Assembly: GCF_009765995.1 (NCBI RefSeq)
Contig: NZ_LMUI01000042.1
Span: forward strand, 282,592-346,591
Reading direction: 5' to 3'
From: Methylocapsa sp. S129
GTDB lineage: Bacteria > Pseudomonadota > Alphaproteobacteria > Rhizobiales > Beijerinckiaceae
Length of the DNA stretch: 64,000 bases
This document shows positions 25,787 through 35,147 of the stretch, in pieces. Under the pieces are notes generated by a model that worked only from the letters and a program-made list of their open reading frames with translations, ran no database searches and had not been told where the DNA came from. Within the stretch, counting starts at the first letter, position 1, and every line of letters begins with the position of its first letter. A program made the position numbers and the translations under genes.

Positions 25787-27099
25787 ATTTCAGGCCGCTC
25801 ACGCCTCGCCTCAGGCAGTTGCCGCCGCGCAGAAACGCCGTTCTGTCGGTACTTGACGTCGGCGCCTCCAAAATCGTCTGCCTCATCGCGCGTCTGTCGC
25901 CGATGGCGCCTTCCGATTCCCTGCGCGGGCGCACCCATCGCTGCAAGGTGCTGGGCATCGGCCATCAGCGTTCGCGCGGCGTGAAAGCGGGCGCGATCGT
26001 CGATCTCGACTCGGCTGAAAACGCGATACGCCTCGCGATCGACGCAGCCGAAAGGATGGCCGGCGTCGAGGTCGACAGCGTCATCGTCAATATGACGGGC
26101 GGGCGCCTTTCCTCGCAGCTCTATAACGCCAAGGTCGCGATCGGCGGCAAACCTGTCAGCGAATATGACGTTCATCGCGTGCTGGAGGCGGCCTCCGCGG
26201 CCAGTTCCCGGACGGGGCGCACTGTGCTGCACGCGCTGCCGACGGGGTTCTGGCTCGATGGGACCGCCGGCGTGCGCAACCCCAAGGGCATGGTAGGCGA
26301 AGATCTGGGCGCAGAAATGCACGTCGCCTCCTGCGACGGCGCGGCGGCGCGCAATCTGATGCTGGCGATCGAGCGGTGTCATTTGCGCGTCGAGGCGGTC
26401 GTGGCGACGCCCTATGCCGCCGGTCTTTCGACATTGGTCGATGACGAAGCCGAGCTTGGCGCCGCCCTGATCGATTTTGGCGGCGGTTCGACGTCGGTTG
26501 GCGTCTTCGCCGGCGGGCGGCTCGCTCATGTCGACGCAGTAGCGGTCGGCGGCAATCATATCACCATGGACATCGCCCGCGGGTTGACGATCAGCGTCGC
26601 GGATGCGGAGCGTCTCAAAACCTTGCATGGGGCCTGCATCGCCGGGCCCGCCGATGAGCGCGACACGATCGCCGTCCATCGCGTGGGCGACGACATGGAT
26701 CATCCCAGCTATCTCCCCAAATCCGAACTCGCGCGCATCATTCGCCCACGAGTCGAGGAAATTCTCGAACTCGTACGCGATCGGCTCAAGGGCGCCGGGC
26801 TCACGGCCCATGCCGGACGGCGGCTCGTGCTGGCGGGCGGCGCCTGTCAGTTGACGGGTCTGCCGGCGCTGGCGCGCACGATCGTCTCGGATCAGATTCG
26901 CATCGGTCGCCCGCTCGGCGTCGAGGGGCTGCCCGAATCGGCCAAGAGCCCGGCTTTCGCCGCGGCGGTGGGCCTGATGGTTTACCCGCAGGTGGCGGGC
27001 ATCGAGCATTTCGAGCCCCGTCGCCAGCGCTATGCGCCCGGCGCCGGCGAGGATGGCTATGTTGCGCGCGTGGGCCGGTGGTTGAAGGAAAGCTTCTAA
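25783..27099 (+). CDS. ftsA: Cell division protein FtsA
   Basis: An actin-like ATPase of 438 residues that tethers FtsZ to the membrane and recruits later divisome proteins. Motifs include phosphate-1 'LSVLDVGASKIVCLIA', the adenosine region 'LVLAGGACQLTGLPALA', and 'ALIDFGGGSTSVGVFAGG'; the 1C domain spans about residues 100-180. The C-terminal 'RVGRWLKESF' is the expected amphipathic membrane-targeting helix. It starts in the ATGA overlap with ftsQ and precedes ftsZ by 104 bp. Confidence 0.96.
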   Translation: MNFRPLTPRLRQLPPRRNAVLSVLDVGASKIVCLIARLSPMAPSDSLRGRTHRCKVLGIGHQRSRGVKAGAIVDLDSAENAIRLAIDAAERMAGVEVDSVIVNMTGGRLSSQLYNAKVAIGGKPVSEYDVHRVLEAASAASSRTGRTVLHALPTGFWLDGTAGVRNPKGMVGEDLGAEMHVASCDGAAARNLMLAIERCHLRVEAVVATPYAAGLSTLVDDEAELGAALIDFGGGSTSVGVFAGGRLAHVDAVAVGGNHITMDIARGLTISVADAERLKTLHGACIAGPADERDTIAVHRVGDDMDHPSYLPKSELARIIRPRVEEILELVRDRLKGAGLTAHAGRRLVLAGGACQLTGLPALARTIVSDQIRIGRPLGVEGLPESAKSPAFAAAVGLMVYPQVAGIEHFEPRRQRYAPGAGEDGYVARVGRWLKESF

Positions 27100-27203
27100 C
27101 GCCGCGGCGGCGCCGAGCGGCGGCGCTGCCGGGGATGTGTCTTTAGAATGAAATGTCGCGATTTAACCGGCGCCGGCGGGCGTCTAACGTCAAGAGGCCA
27201 AGG

Positions 27204-28847
27204 ATGACTATCAATTTGAAAGCCCCAGAATTGCGGGAACTAAAGCCACGCATCATGGTGTGCGGCGTCGGCGGCGCCGGCGGCAACGCTGTCAACAACA
27301 TGATCGTTTCGGGCCTCGCGGGCGTCGACTTCATTGTCGCCAACACGGACGCCCAGGCGCTGGCCTCATCGAAGGCGGAACGCATCATTCAAATGGGTCT
27401 TCAGGTTACCGAAGGTCTCGGCGCGGGCTCCAAACCCGAGGTCGGCCGCGCGGCCGCCGAAGAGGCTATTGAGGAAATCCGCGATCATCTGGCTGGCGCC
27501 CATATGGTGTTCGTCACCGCCGGCATGGGCGGCGGCACGGGAACCGGCGCGGCGCCAGTCGTTGCGCGCGTCGCCCGCGAAATGGGCATCCTGACCGTCG
27601 GCGTGGTGACCAAGCCGTTCCAGTTCGAAGGCGGGCGCCGCATGCGCCTGGCCGAAGGCGGCATCGCCGAATTGCAGAAATCGGTCGATACGCTGATCAT
27701 CATCCCCAATCAGAATCTGTTCCGGGTCGCCAATGAGAAGACGACTTTCGCCGACGCTTTCGCGATGGCCGATCAGGTTCTCTATTCCGGCGTCGCCTGC
27801 ATTACCGATTTGATGGTCAAGGAAGGCCTGATCAATCTCGACTTCGCCGACGTGCGCTCGATCATGAGCGAAATGGGCAAGGCGATGATGGGCACTGGCG
27901 AGGCGTCGGGCGACCGTCGCGCCGTTCTGGCGGCCGAGGCGGCGATCGCCAATCCGCTGCTCGACGAAGTCTCGATGAAGGGCGCGCGCGGCCTGCTGAT
28001 TTCGATCACCGGCGGCAATGACCTGACCCTTTATGAGGTCGATGAAGCGGCGAGCCGCATTCGCCAGGAAGTCGACGAGGAGGCCAATATCATCCTTGGC
28101 GCGACATTCGATCAGAGTCTGGACGGCGTCGTCCGCGTTTCTGTGGTCGCCACCGGCATCGATCAGACGACGCTGGAAATTCACGAGCCCTCGGCGAGCC
28201 AGGTTCGCATCATCGAGGCTCAGCAACGCCTGCGCGCGCAAGCGACCGCCCGCAGCCAGCCGGCCCCCGTTGCCGCCGAAGCGCCTGTCGCCGCCCAGCC
28301 GGCGCCCAGCGCGGCCGCCCCGTCTGCGCCCGACGAAGTCGAAATCCGACCGGCCGCCCCGAAGGCGGTCTATGCGGCGGCGCCAGCGCCGCGCGTCGAG
28401 GAGCCGGTGGCGCACGACTACATTCCGCCCGCGCCCGAACAACCGGTCATTCGGCCCGCTCGCATGCCGCAAATCGAGGATCTGCCGCCGGTCGTTCAGC
28501 AGCAGATGCGCGTCCATCGGGGCGAACAGGCCGCGCCTGCCGTTCAGGTCGAAACGCGACGGCGCTCGCTGCTGGAAAAGCTCGCGGCCTTTGGCATCAG
28601 CCGGCATGACGAGGCTCCGCCGGCCCAGGCGCCGCGCGCGATCCCGCCAAGCCTGCCGGCGCCGGCGCCCCAGCGTCCCGCTCAAACAGCGCTTCACGCG
28701 GAATATGGGCGCCCGCAGCCGCGCGTCGCTGCGCCGCGCCCGGCCCAGGGTTCTCTCGATCCTCATGGCCGAATGGCCGCGAGGCCGGCGGCGCTCGAAG
28801 AGGATCAGCTCGAGATCCCGGCTTTTCTGCGCCGGCAATCGAATTGA
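27204..28847 (+). CDS. ftsZ: Cell division protein FtsZ
   Basis: The tubulin-like GTPase that forms the division ring. The 547-residue protein has the N-terminal nucleotide motif '[13 protein letters not shown]', the tubulin signature 'GGGTGTG' (109-115) and the T7-loop '[10 protein letters not shown]' with catalytic Asp. After about residue 335 comes a long, Pro/Ala-rich linker of more than 180 residues and the C-terminal interaction peptide 'IPAFLRRQ' (about 538-545), which binds FtsA/ZipA-like partners; long linkers are normal in alphaproteobacteria. ATG at 27204 has AGG upstream; the frame extension to 27153 is not conserved. Confidence 0.97.
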   Translation: MTINLKAPELRELKPRIMVCGVGGAGGNAVNNMIVSGLAGVDFIVANTDAQALASSKAERIIQMGLQVTEGLGAGSKPEVGRAAAEEAIEEIRDHLAGAHMVFVTAGMGGGTGTGAAPVVARVAREMGILTVGVVTKPFQFEGGRRMRLAEGGIAELQKSVDTLIIIPNQNLFRVANEKTTFADAFAMADQVLYSGVACITDLMVKEGLINLDFADVRSIMSEMGKAMMGTGEASGDRRAVLAAEAAIANPLLDEVSMKGARGLLISITGGNDLTLYEVDEAASRIRQEVDEEANIILGATFDQSLDGVVRVSVVATGIDQTTLEIHEPSASQVRIIEAQQRLRAQATARSQPAPVAAEAPVAAQPAPSAAAPSAPDEVEIRPAAPKAVYAAAPAPRVEEPVAHDYIPPAPEQPVIRPARMPQIEDLPPVVQQQMRVHRGEQAAPAVQVETRRRSLLEKLAAFGISRHDEAPPAQAPRAIPPSLPAPAPQRPAQTALHAEYGRPQPRVAAPRPAQGSLDPHGRMAARPAALEEDQLEIPAFLRRQSN

Positions 28848-28876
28848 CGAATCAAGGGACAGCAGGGAAACGCAGC

Positions 28877-28900
28877 GCCTGCGGCTTGACGACCGCAGGC
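28877..28900 (+). terminator. Hairpin downstream of ftsZ
   Basis: GCCTGCGG (28877-28884) pairs perfectly with CCGCAGGC (28893-28900) around an 8-nt loop, 30 bp after the ftsZ stop. No T-run follows, so it may be a weak terminator or mRNA-end stabiliser. The whole gap 28848-29204 (357 bp) between ftsZ and lpxC contains no supported gene; it probably carries a separate lpxC promoter. Confidence 0.5.
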
Positions 28901-29204
28901 GGCCCCGCAATGCAAATCTTTTCCCTGCCCCACAGACGGGCGGGACCATTCTCAAAAGGCCTAACACGCGGATAAGTCACATAGAATCTCCGCGACGCGT
29001 AATGTTACAGAAGGTTAAGAAAGGTGATTTGGCGCTCGGCGCGCTGGCCCGTATGTTCCCAACCGAATTTTCCTCCGTCTTTCGGGAGCGACGCAGAAGA
29101 CGTCGCCAAAGCCGAGGTCGCGGAGATGGACCTGGAGCGGTTCATCGGGAAAATTTCGGGGCGTGTTCGTTGTTTTTCGGACACCGGGATTAGGGGAATT
29201 GAGT

Positions 29205-30158
29205 TTGAATAAGCTTGGGCGACAGACGACGATCCGCGACCGTGTGACGATTTCCGGTTTCGGCGTCCATTCCAATGCGCCAGTCAGCCTTATTCTTCAC
29301 CCCGCCGACGCCAATTCGGGAATCGTTTTCCTTCGTACGGGGCTGTCCAACGGACGCGAGCGCCTGATCGAGGCGAAATGGTCGAACGTTTCGCAGACAG
29401 AATTATGCACGGTGCTGGGCGATTCTTCGCTGGCCTCCGTTTCGACGGTCGAACATCTTCTGGCCGCGCTTTCCGGGCTCAATATCGATAACGTCATGAT
29501 CGAGGTTGATGGGCCCGAGGCTCCGATCATGGATGGCTCCGCGGCTGCTTTCGTCGCGGCGATCGACCAGGCCGGGATCGTCGAGCAGTCACGCCCGCGT
29601 CGTCATCTCAAAGTTCTCAAACCCGTGCGCGTTGAGCGCGGACGCGGCTTTGCCGAACTCCGTCCGGCCGAATGGGGCTTTCATCTCGATATTGAGATCG
29701 ACTTTGCAGCAGCGGCGATCGGGCGCCAACGCCGGACATTCGATCTCGATCCCGCGACCTTTCGCAGCGAAATCGCGCGGGCCCGCACGTTCGGCTTCGT
29801 CAGCGATGTCGAGCGTTTATGGAAGATGGGTTTCGCGCTCGGCTCGTCGCTTGACAATTGCATCGCGCTCGATGGCGAGCGGATTCTCAATCCGGAAGGC
29901 CTGCGCTACGCTGACGAGTTCGTTCGTCACAAAGCCCTGGATTCGGTTGGCGATCTGTCTTTGGCCGGAGCGCCGATCATTGGCGGCTATCGGTCCTATA
30001 TGCCGGGCCACAATATGAACTTCCTCGCTCTGGAGGCGCTTTTCGCTGACAAGAGCGCTTATGAATTCATTGAAACGGCGCCGCGCCGCGAGCTTGCCGT
30101 CGCTCGCGCCGGAGCGGGTGCTCTCGCCCATGCGACCTACGCCGCCGAAGTCGATTGA
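29205..30158 (+). CDS. lpxC: UDP-3-O-acyl-N-acetylglucosamine deacetylase
   Basis: LpxC is the zinc-dependent committed step of lipid A synthesis. Zinc and catalytic motifs are present: 'VSTVEHLLAALSGL' (first His), 'HKALDSVGDLSLAG' (His/Asp) and 'GHNMNFLALEAL' (general-base His); 'LGRQTTIRDRVTISGFGVHSN' is the typical N-terminus. TTG at 29205 has AGGGGAA at 7-nt spacing and gives 317 residues; alternatives are TTG 29199 and GTG 29163. It lies between ftsZ and bamD, the usual alphaproteobacterial order. Confidence 0.95.
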   Translation: MNKLGRQTTIRDRVTISGFGVHSNAPVSLILHPADANSGIVFLRTGLSNGRERLIEAKWSNVSQTELCTVLGDSSLASVSTVEHLLAALSGLNIDNVMIEVDGPEAPIMDGSAAAFVAAIDQAGIVEQSRPRRHLKVLKPVRVERGRGFAELRPAEWGFHLDIEIDFAAAAIGRQRRTFDLDPATFRSEIARARTFGFVSDVERLWKMGFALGSSLDNCIALDGERILNPEGLRYADEFVRHKALDSVGDLSLAGAPIIGGYRSYMPGHNMNFLALEALFADKSAYEFIETAPRRELAVARAGAGALAHATYAAEVD

Positions 30159-30321
30159 AGGCGCAAGGCGTCTTCGAATCGATCGGGTAGGCACGGCCCG
30201 AGAGACGCAGCCTACAAAACGAGCGCCTCCAAAATTTCGACGCGATACGGCTCTTTTGCGCCACAATCCATCGTTCTATTGAGGCGCGTTTCTGATATTG
30301 CGGCTTCCCTTGGCTCATGTC

Positions 30322-30347
30322 GCCAAAGCCTACATAGGCTCGGTGGC
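30322..30347 (+). terminator. Hairpin between lpxC and bamD
   Basis: AGCCTA (30327-30332) pairs with TAGGCT (30335-30340) around CA, and GCCA (30322-30325) can extend the stem to TGGC (30344-30347). It lies in the 301-bp gap (30159-30459) between lpxC and bamD, which has no supported gene. There is no T-run, so terminator function is uncertain; the palindrome could also be an operator. Confidence 0.4.
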
Positions 30348-30459
30348 GCGAAGACGAAGTTTAGGCTAAAGGAAAGCATCGTCGCTTCAGGTCAAGCGCG
30401 GTTGGCCAGACTAGCTTTGTCCAGATTTCGGCATTGCCCAGATTGTTGAGTTCTTGCGC

Positions 30460-31368
30460 ATGACACTTGTTGATTCCAAAAGCAGCTCAATGGCCTCGGC
30501 AATTCGCCCGATGGCTTTCGTCGTCAGGCTCATGGCGGTCGTCGCGGCGGCTGCGTCGCTTGGCGCATGTTCCACAATCGACAGCCTTGGCGATCTCAAT
30601 CCGTTTGGCCCCGAAAAATATAAGACCAAGATCGAGGAGGAGGTGCCCCCCACCGCGATCTATGATCAAGCCCTCGCCAGATTGAAAAAGGGCGACGATG
30701 ACGGGGCCGCCAAAAAATTCACCGACCTTGGCAAGCAATATCCCTATTCGGACTGGTCGAAAAAGGGATTGCTGATGACGACATACTCGCAATACGAGGC
30801 TCAGGATTACGATAGCGCCGAGCAATCGGCCGAGCATTACGCCAAGCTTTACCCCAATACGCCCGAGACGGCCTATATGATCTATCTGGAGGCGCAGTCT
30901 TATTACAATCAGATCCCCGATATTTCGCGCGATCAGGATCGCGCCGTCAAAGCGCTGGCTTTGTTCCAGCAGGTTGTCGAGAAATATCCCAATTCCGAAT
31001 ATGTCAACGATTCGAAATTCAAGATCCAGGTCACGCGCGACCAGATCGCCGGCAAGGAAATGTCGGTCGGCCGCTTCTATCTCACGCGCCGCAATTATAC
31101 GGCGGCCATCAACCGGTTCCGCAACGTGCTGACCAATTATCAGACGAGCCGGCATTCCGAAGAGGCTTTGTATCGTCTGACCGAGGCCTATCTCGGGCTT
31201 GGCATTACCGGCGAAGCGGAGACGGCCGCGGCGGTGCTCGGGCATAATTTCCCCGATGGCCAGTGGTATAAGGACGCCTTCGCTCTTCTGAAGGGCGGCG
31301 GCCTTTCACCCAATGAGGATCAGGCCTCCTGGATATCGAAAATCTACCATTCGGTCGTGCCCGGCTGA
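30460..31368 (+). CDS. bamD: Outer membrane assembly lipoprotein BamD
   Basis: BamD is the essential lipoprotein of the Bam complex, which folds beta-barrels such as the OMP and autotransporter in this window. The signal peptide ends in lipobox 'LGAC' (about residue 36), and the mature protein carries five TPR-like units ('PPTAIYDQALARLKKGDDDGAAKKF', 'PETAYMIYLEAQSYYNQI', 'HSEEALYRLTEAYLGLG'). 'FTDLGKQYPYSDW' is typical of the YfiO family. ATG at 30460 gives 302 residues; an internal ATG at 30490 is the alternative. It precedes recN by 21 bp. Confidence 0.94.
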   Translation: MTLVDSKSSSMASAIRPMAFVVRLMAVVAAAASLGACSTIDSLGDLNPFGPEKYKTKIEEEVPPTAIYDQALARLKKGDDDGAAKKFTDLGKQYPYSDWSKKGLLMTTYSQYEAQDYDSAEQSAEHYAKLYPNTPETAYMIYLEAQSYYNQIPDISRDQDRAVKALALFQQVVEKYPNSEYVNDSKFKIQVTRDQIAGKEMSVGRFYLTRRNYTAAINRFRNVLTNYQTSRHSEEALYRLTEAYLGLGITGEAETAAAVLGHNFPDGQWYKDAFALLKGGGLSPNEDQASWISKIYHSVVPG

Positions 31369-31389
31369 TTGGGAGGAAGGCGCCTCCTT

Positions 31390-33060
31390 ATGCTTGTTCG
31401 GCTCGCGATCCGCGACATTGTGCTGATCGATCAGCTCGATCTCGAATTCGCAGCCGGCCTCTCGATTCTGACTGGCGAAACCGGCGCCGGAAAGTCGATC
31501 CTTCTTGATGCTCTGTCCCTGGCGCTTGGCGCGCGCGGCGACGGCGCCCTCGTGCGCCAGGGTCAGGCGCAGGGCCAGGTGACGGCGGTTTTCGATCTGG
31601 CGGACGATCATCCGGCGCTCGCCATGGCGCGCGAACGCAATATCGAAACCGATGGCGAACTGATTCTGCGCCGTGTGCAATTGGCGGACGGGCGAACGCG
31701 CGCCTTCATCAACGACCAGCCTGTCAGTGCGCAAATGATTCGCGTCATTTCGGGCGGGCTTGTGGAAATCCACGGACAACACGACGAGCGCGCGCTGATG
31801 GATGCGTCGACCCATCGCACGCTGGTCGACGCCTACGGCGCTCTGGACGCGATGGCGGAATCGACGAAAGCGGCATTCGGCGCGGTCAAGGCGGTCGAAT
31901 CGGAACTGGCCGATGAGACGGCGCGCGTCGCGGCGGCGCAAGCCGAGGCGGATTTTGCCGCCCATGCCCATCAGGAACTCACAAAGCTGGCCGTCGAACC
32001 CGGCGAAGAGGAGGTTTTGGCGGAGCGACGGTCACAGATGATGCAGGCGGAAAAGGTTTCCGCCGACATTCGCGAGGCCTATGAGAGCCTGTCGGGCGAG
32101 GCCTCCGCGACGCCCATTCTCGTCGCCGCGGCGCGCCGTCTGGAGCGGCGGTTGTCGCAAGCCCCCACGCTCATCGAGCCTTGCGTCAAAGCCCTCGATA
32201 GCGCGCTCGAAGCGCTCGATGCGGCGACCAGCGCGATCGAGACCGCGCTGCGCGCCGCCGATTTCGATCCCAATGAGCTTGAGCGCGCCGAGGCGCGGCT
32301 TTTCGCGTTGCGCGGCATGTCGCGCAAATATTCCGCGCCTGTGGCGCAACTGGCGGCGCTCGCTGAGAAATACGGCGCGGACCTCGCCGCGCTGGATGCC
32401 GGTCGGGCCAGGCTCGTGGCGCTGACCCAAGCGGCAAAAGAAGCGCGCCGCCAATATGCGCTTGCCGCGGCCTCGCTGTCGAAAGCGCGCCAGTCGAGCG
32501 CGCGCGAGTTGGAAAGGGCGGTGGGCGCCGAACTCGCGCCCCTGAAGCTGGAGCGCGCCCGCTTCATTGTCGAAATCGCCAGCGATCCCAATATTCTCTC
32601 AGCGGAAGGGATCGATCGGGTGGAGTTTTGCGTGCAGACCAATCCGGGCTCCAGGGCGGGCCCTTTGATGAGGGTGGCTTCTGGCGGCGAACTTGCGCGT
32701 TTCATGCTGGCGCTGAAGGTCGCCCTCGCCGACCGTGGTTCGGCGCCCACATTGGTGTTTGATGAGATCGATACCGGGGTCGGGGGGGCTGTCGCCGACG
32801 CCATCGGCCAGCGTCTGGCGCGTCTGGCGACGCGGGCGCAGGTGCTGGCCGTCACCCATGCGCCCCAGGTCGCCGCACGCTCGACCAGTCATTTCCGAAT
32901 CGCCAAGAGCGATGTGGGTCGGGGCGAGCGCGTGGCGACGAGGGTGTTGAACCTCGATGCGCCCGCCCGCCGCGAGGAAATCGCCCGAATGCTCGCCGGC
33001 GCGACCATCACCGAGGAAGCGCGCGCCGCCGCCAAGCGGTTGATCGAGAATGCCGGATAG
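31390..33060 (+). CDS. recN: DNA repair protein RecN
   Basis: An SMC-like ATPase of 556 residues acting in double-strand break repair. Walker A 'GETGAGKS' is at 29-36, the coiled-coil arms fill about 150-350, and the C-terminal head contains the ABC signature 'ASGGELARFMLALK', Walker B 'LVFDEIDTGVGG' and 'VTHAPQVAA'. ATG at 31390 lies about 20 bp after the bamD stop and has GGAGG/GAAGG upstream. In many relatives ligA follows; here it does not. Confidence 0.96.
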   Translation: MLVRLAIRDIVLIDQLDLEFAAGLSILTGETGAGKSILLDALSLALGARGDGALVRQGQAQGQVTAVFDLADDHPALAMARERNIETDGELILRRVQLADGRTRAFINDQPVSAQMIRVISGGLVEIHGQHDERALMDASTHRTLVDAYGALDAMAESTKAAFGAVKAVESELADETARVAAAQAEADFAAHAHQELTKLAVEPGEEEVLAERRSQMMQAEKVSADIREAYESLSGEASATPILVAAARRLERRLSQAPTLIEPCVKALDSALEALDAATSAIETALRAADFDPNELERAEARLFALRGMSRKYSAPVAQLAALAEKYGADLAALDAGRARLVALTQAAKEARRQYALAAASLSKARQSSARELERAVGAELAPLKLERARFIVEIASDPNILSAEGIDRVEFCVQTNPGSRAGPLMRVASGGELARFMLALKVALADRGSAPTLVFDEIDTGVGGAVADAIGQRLARLATRAQVLAVTHAPQVAARSTSHFRIAKSDVGRGERVATRVLNLDAPARREEIARMLAGATITEEARAAAKRLIENAG

Positions 33061-33131
33061 GGACCGGGCTTGCCCCGACTCTGATGCGGGCCTATCAAGC
33101 CATGCGCTGGCTAAGCGCATCGAGGGACGCG

Positions 33132-33329
33132 ATGGCGTCGGATAATGGACGGGAAGTCGGGGAAATGCGGCGGCGCGACCGATTGGCCGCATCGCTGCGC
33201 GAGAATTTGAAACGACGCAAGATTCAGCAACGGGGCCGCGCGATCGAGAACGGCGGCGGTCGCCGATCGGCGGACAATCAGGCGGAGCGGGAATTCCCGT
33301 CGCCCGCGTCCGGCGAGCACGAAGTTTAA
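33132..33329 (+). CDS. Small basic protein upstream of murA
   Basis: A 65-residue, highly basic protein with the core '[23 protein letters not shown]', which resembles small alphaproteobacterial proteins of unknown function that I recall from other genomes in this order. ATG at 33132 has GAGGG about 5 nt upstream. It sits between recN and murA, 41 bp before murA. Function unknown; an RNA- or DNA-binding role is only a guess from charge. Confidence 0.55.
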   Translation: MASDNGREVGEMRRRDRLAASLRENLKRRKIQQRGRAIENGGGRRSADNQAEREFPSPASGEHEV

Positions 33330-33370
33330 CGGCATTTTCAAGCATCTGGAATCAGTGGAGATTTTTGACA

Positions 33371-34660
33371 ATGGATCGCATTCAAATCAGGGGCGGCGCC
33401 AAACTCAACGGGACGATCCAGATTTCGGGCGCCAAAAACGCCGCGCTGCCATTGATGATCGCGAGCCTGCTGACCGAGCAGACCTTGACGCTGGAAAATC
33501 TGCCGCGCCTTGCCGACGTCAATCAGCTCGTGCGCATTCTGGGCAATCATGGCGTCGATTATTCGATTGACGGCAAGCGCCGCGCCGAAGAGGCGAACGC
33601 CGGCCAGACCGCGCATTTGACGGCTCGCTCGATCGTCGACACGACCGCCCCCTATGAACTCGTCTCCAAGATGCGCGCCAGCTTTTGGGTGATCGCGCCA
33701 TTGCTCGCGCGCATGGGCGAAGCGCGCGTTTCCTTGCCGGGCGGCTGCGCGATCGGCACGCGCCCTGTCGACCTCCTGCTGATGGTGCTGGAGCGGCTCG
33801 GCGCGAAGGTCACTATCGACGCGGGCTATGTCGTGGCGACGACGCCGAACGGATTCATCGGCGCCGAAGTCGAGTTCCCCAAAGTGACGGTGGGCGGGAC
33901 GCATACCGCGCTGATGGCCGCCGCGACGGCGCATGGAACGAGCGTCATCCGCAACGCCGCGCGCGAACCGGAGGTCAAGGATCTCGCCGATTGCCTCAAC
34001 AAGATGGGCGCGCGCATTCACGGGGCTGGCACCTCGACCATCGAGGTGACAGGCGTCGCCCGGTTGAACGGCGCGCGCCATTCCGTACTGCCCGACCGCA
34101 TCGAGGCCGGCACCTACGCGACCGCGGTGGCGATGACGGGCGGCGACGTCCTGCTCGAGGGCGTGCGGCCCGACTTGCTGCAGGAGGCGCTCGACGCGCT
34201 GACCGCGGCGGGCGCCACGATCACCAGCGACAACAGCGGCGTGCGCGTTCGGCGCAACGGCGCGGGCATCAGCGCGGTGGATGTCGCCACCGCGCCATTC
34301 CCTGGGTTCGCCACCGATCTGCAGGCCCAGTTCATGGCGCTGATGACGCGCGCCAAGGGCGTCTCGCGCATCAAGGAAACGATCTTCGAAAATCGCTTCA
34401 TGCATGTGCAGGAGCTGGCGCGCCTCGGCGCCCACATCAAACTGGAGGGCGATACGGCGATCGTCGAAGGCGTCAAGGAATTGCGGGGCGCGCCGGTGAT
34501 GGCGACCGATCTGCGCGCTTCCGTTTCCCTGGTCATCGCGGCGCTCGCCGCGGAAGGCGAAACCACGGTCAACCGCGTCTATCATCTCGATCGCGGGTTC
34601 GAGAATCTCGAACAAAAGCTTGGCGCTTGCGGCGCCGACATCACTCGAATTTCTGGATGA
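33371..34660 (+). CDS. murA: UDP-N-acetylglucosamine 1-carboxyvinyltransferase
   Basis: MurA transfers enolpyruvate from PEP to UDP-GlcNAc, the first committed step of peptidoglycan synthesis and the target of fosfomycin. The 429-residue protein has the double-domain EPSP-synthase fold, '[11 protein letters not shown]' with Lys22, and the catalytic loop '[13 protein letters not shown]' with Cys126, so it should be fosfomycin-sensitive in principle. '[14 protein letters not shown]' is another family block. ATG at 33371 has GGAG 10 nt upstream. It starts a murA-DUF2948-hisD-UPF0262-methyltransferase run. Confidence 0.97.
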   Translation: MDRIQIRGGAKLNGTIQISGAKNAALPLMIASLLTEQTLTLENLPRLADVNQLVRILGNHGVDYSIDGKRRAEEANAGQTAHLTARSIVDTTAPYELVSKMRASFWVIAPLLARMGEARVSLPGGCAIGTRPVDLLLMVLERLGAKVTIDAGYVVATTPNGFIGAEVEFPKVTVGGTHTALMAAATAHGTSVIRNAAREPEVKDLADCLNKMGARIHGAGTSTIEVTGVARLNGARHSVLPDRIEAGTYATAVAMTGGDVLLEGVRPDLLQEALDALTAAGATITSDNSGVRVRRNGAGISAVDVATAPFPGFATDLQAQFMALMTRAKGVSRIKETIFENRFMHVQELARLGAHIKLEGDTAIVEGVKELRGAPVMATDLRASVSLVIAALAAEGETTVNRVYHLDRGFENLEQKLGACGADITRISG

Positions 34661-34663
34661 GCC

Positions 34664-35122
34664 ATGCCTGAAACCGAAACCGCGCTCAAGCTGATCGCTC
34701 TCGACGAGGAAGATCTCGCTATTATTTCCGCGCATGTCCAGGATTCCTGCGTGCAAAGCGAAGAAATTACCTGGTTGCCCGGGCAAAAAAGATTCGTTCT
34801 GGCCACCATGCGCTATGACTGGAGCGCTGCGGCGAGCGGACGCCATGAGCGCGTCGGCTCGGTGCTTCGTTTCGACCGGGTGCTGAAAGTCGCCCAGATT
34901 GGATTGAATCCCGGGGATAAAGCGGCGACGCTCAATCTGCTCGCCGTCAGTTTTGAAGAGACAGACGCGCCTTCGGGATTTGTGACCCTCGCTTTCTTCG
35001 GCGGCTCCGCCATCCGACTCGAAGTGGAATGCCTCGAGGGGGAGTTGCGCGACATCGGTCCGCGCCGCGAAGCCGAGGTCTGCCTCGGCCATGACGAGCC
35101 GCCAAAAGGCGCCGCCCGCTAA
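34664..35122 (+). CDS. DUF2948 family protein
   Basis: A 152-residue protein starting 3 bp after murA. 'LKLIALDEEDLAIISAHVQDS', 'ITWLPGQKRFVLAMRYDW'-type sequence and 'FFGGSAIRLEVECLEGELRDIG' match the alphaproteobacterial DUF2948 family, which commonly sits between murA and hisD. No catalytic motif or membrane segment is visible. Its function is unknown; the constant gene neighbourhood suggests only co-transcription. Confidence 0.85.
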   Translation: MPETETALKLIALDEEDLAIISAHVQDSCVQSEEITWLPGQKRFVLATMRYDWSAAASGRHERVGSVLRFDRVLKVAQIGLNPGDKAATLNLLAVSFEETDAPSGFVTLAFFGGSAIRLEVECLEGELRDIGPRREAEVCLGHDEPPKGAAR

Positions 35123-35147
35123 TCGCTTTCGTTTGGAGATTCTTCTG

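Noticed and set aside
27366-28967. 533-residue minus-strand frame over ftsZ
   Set aside because: Antisense shadow of ftsZ, Arg-rich composition, no motif.
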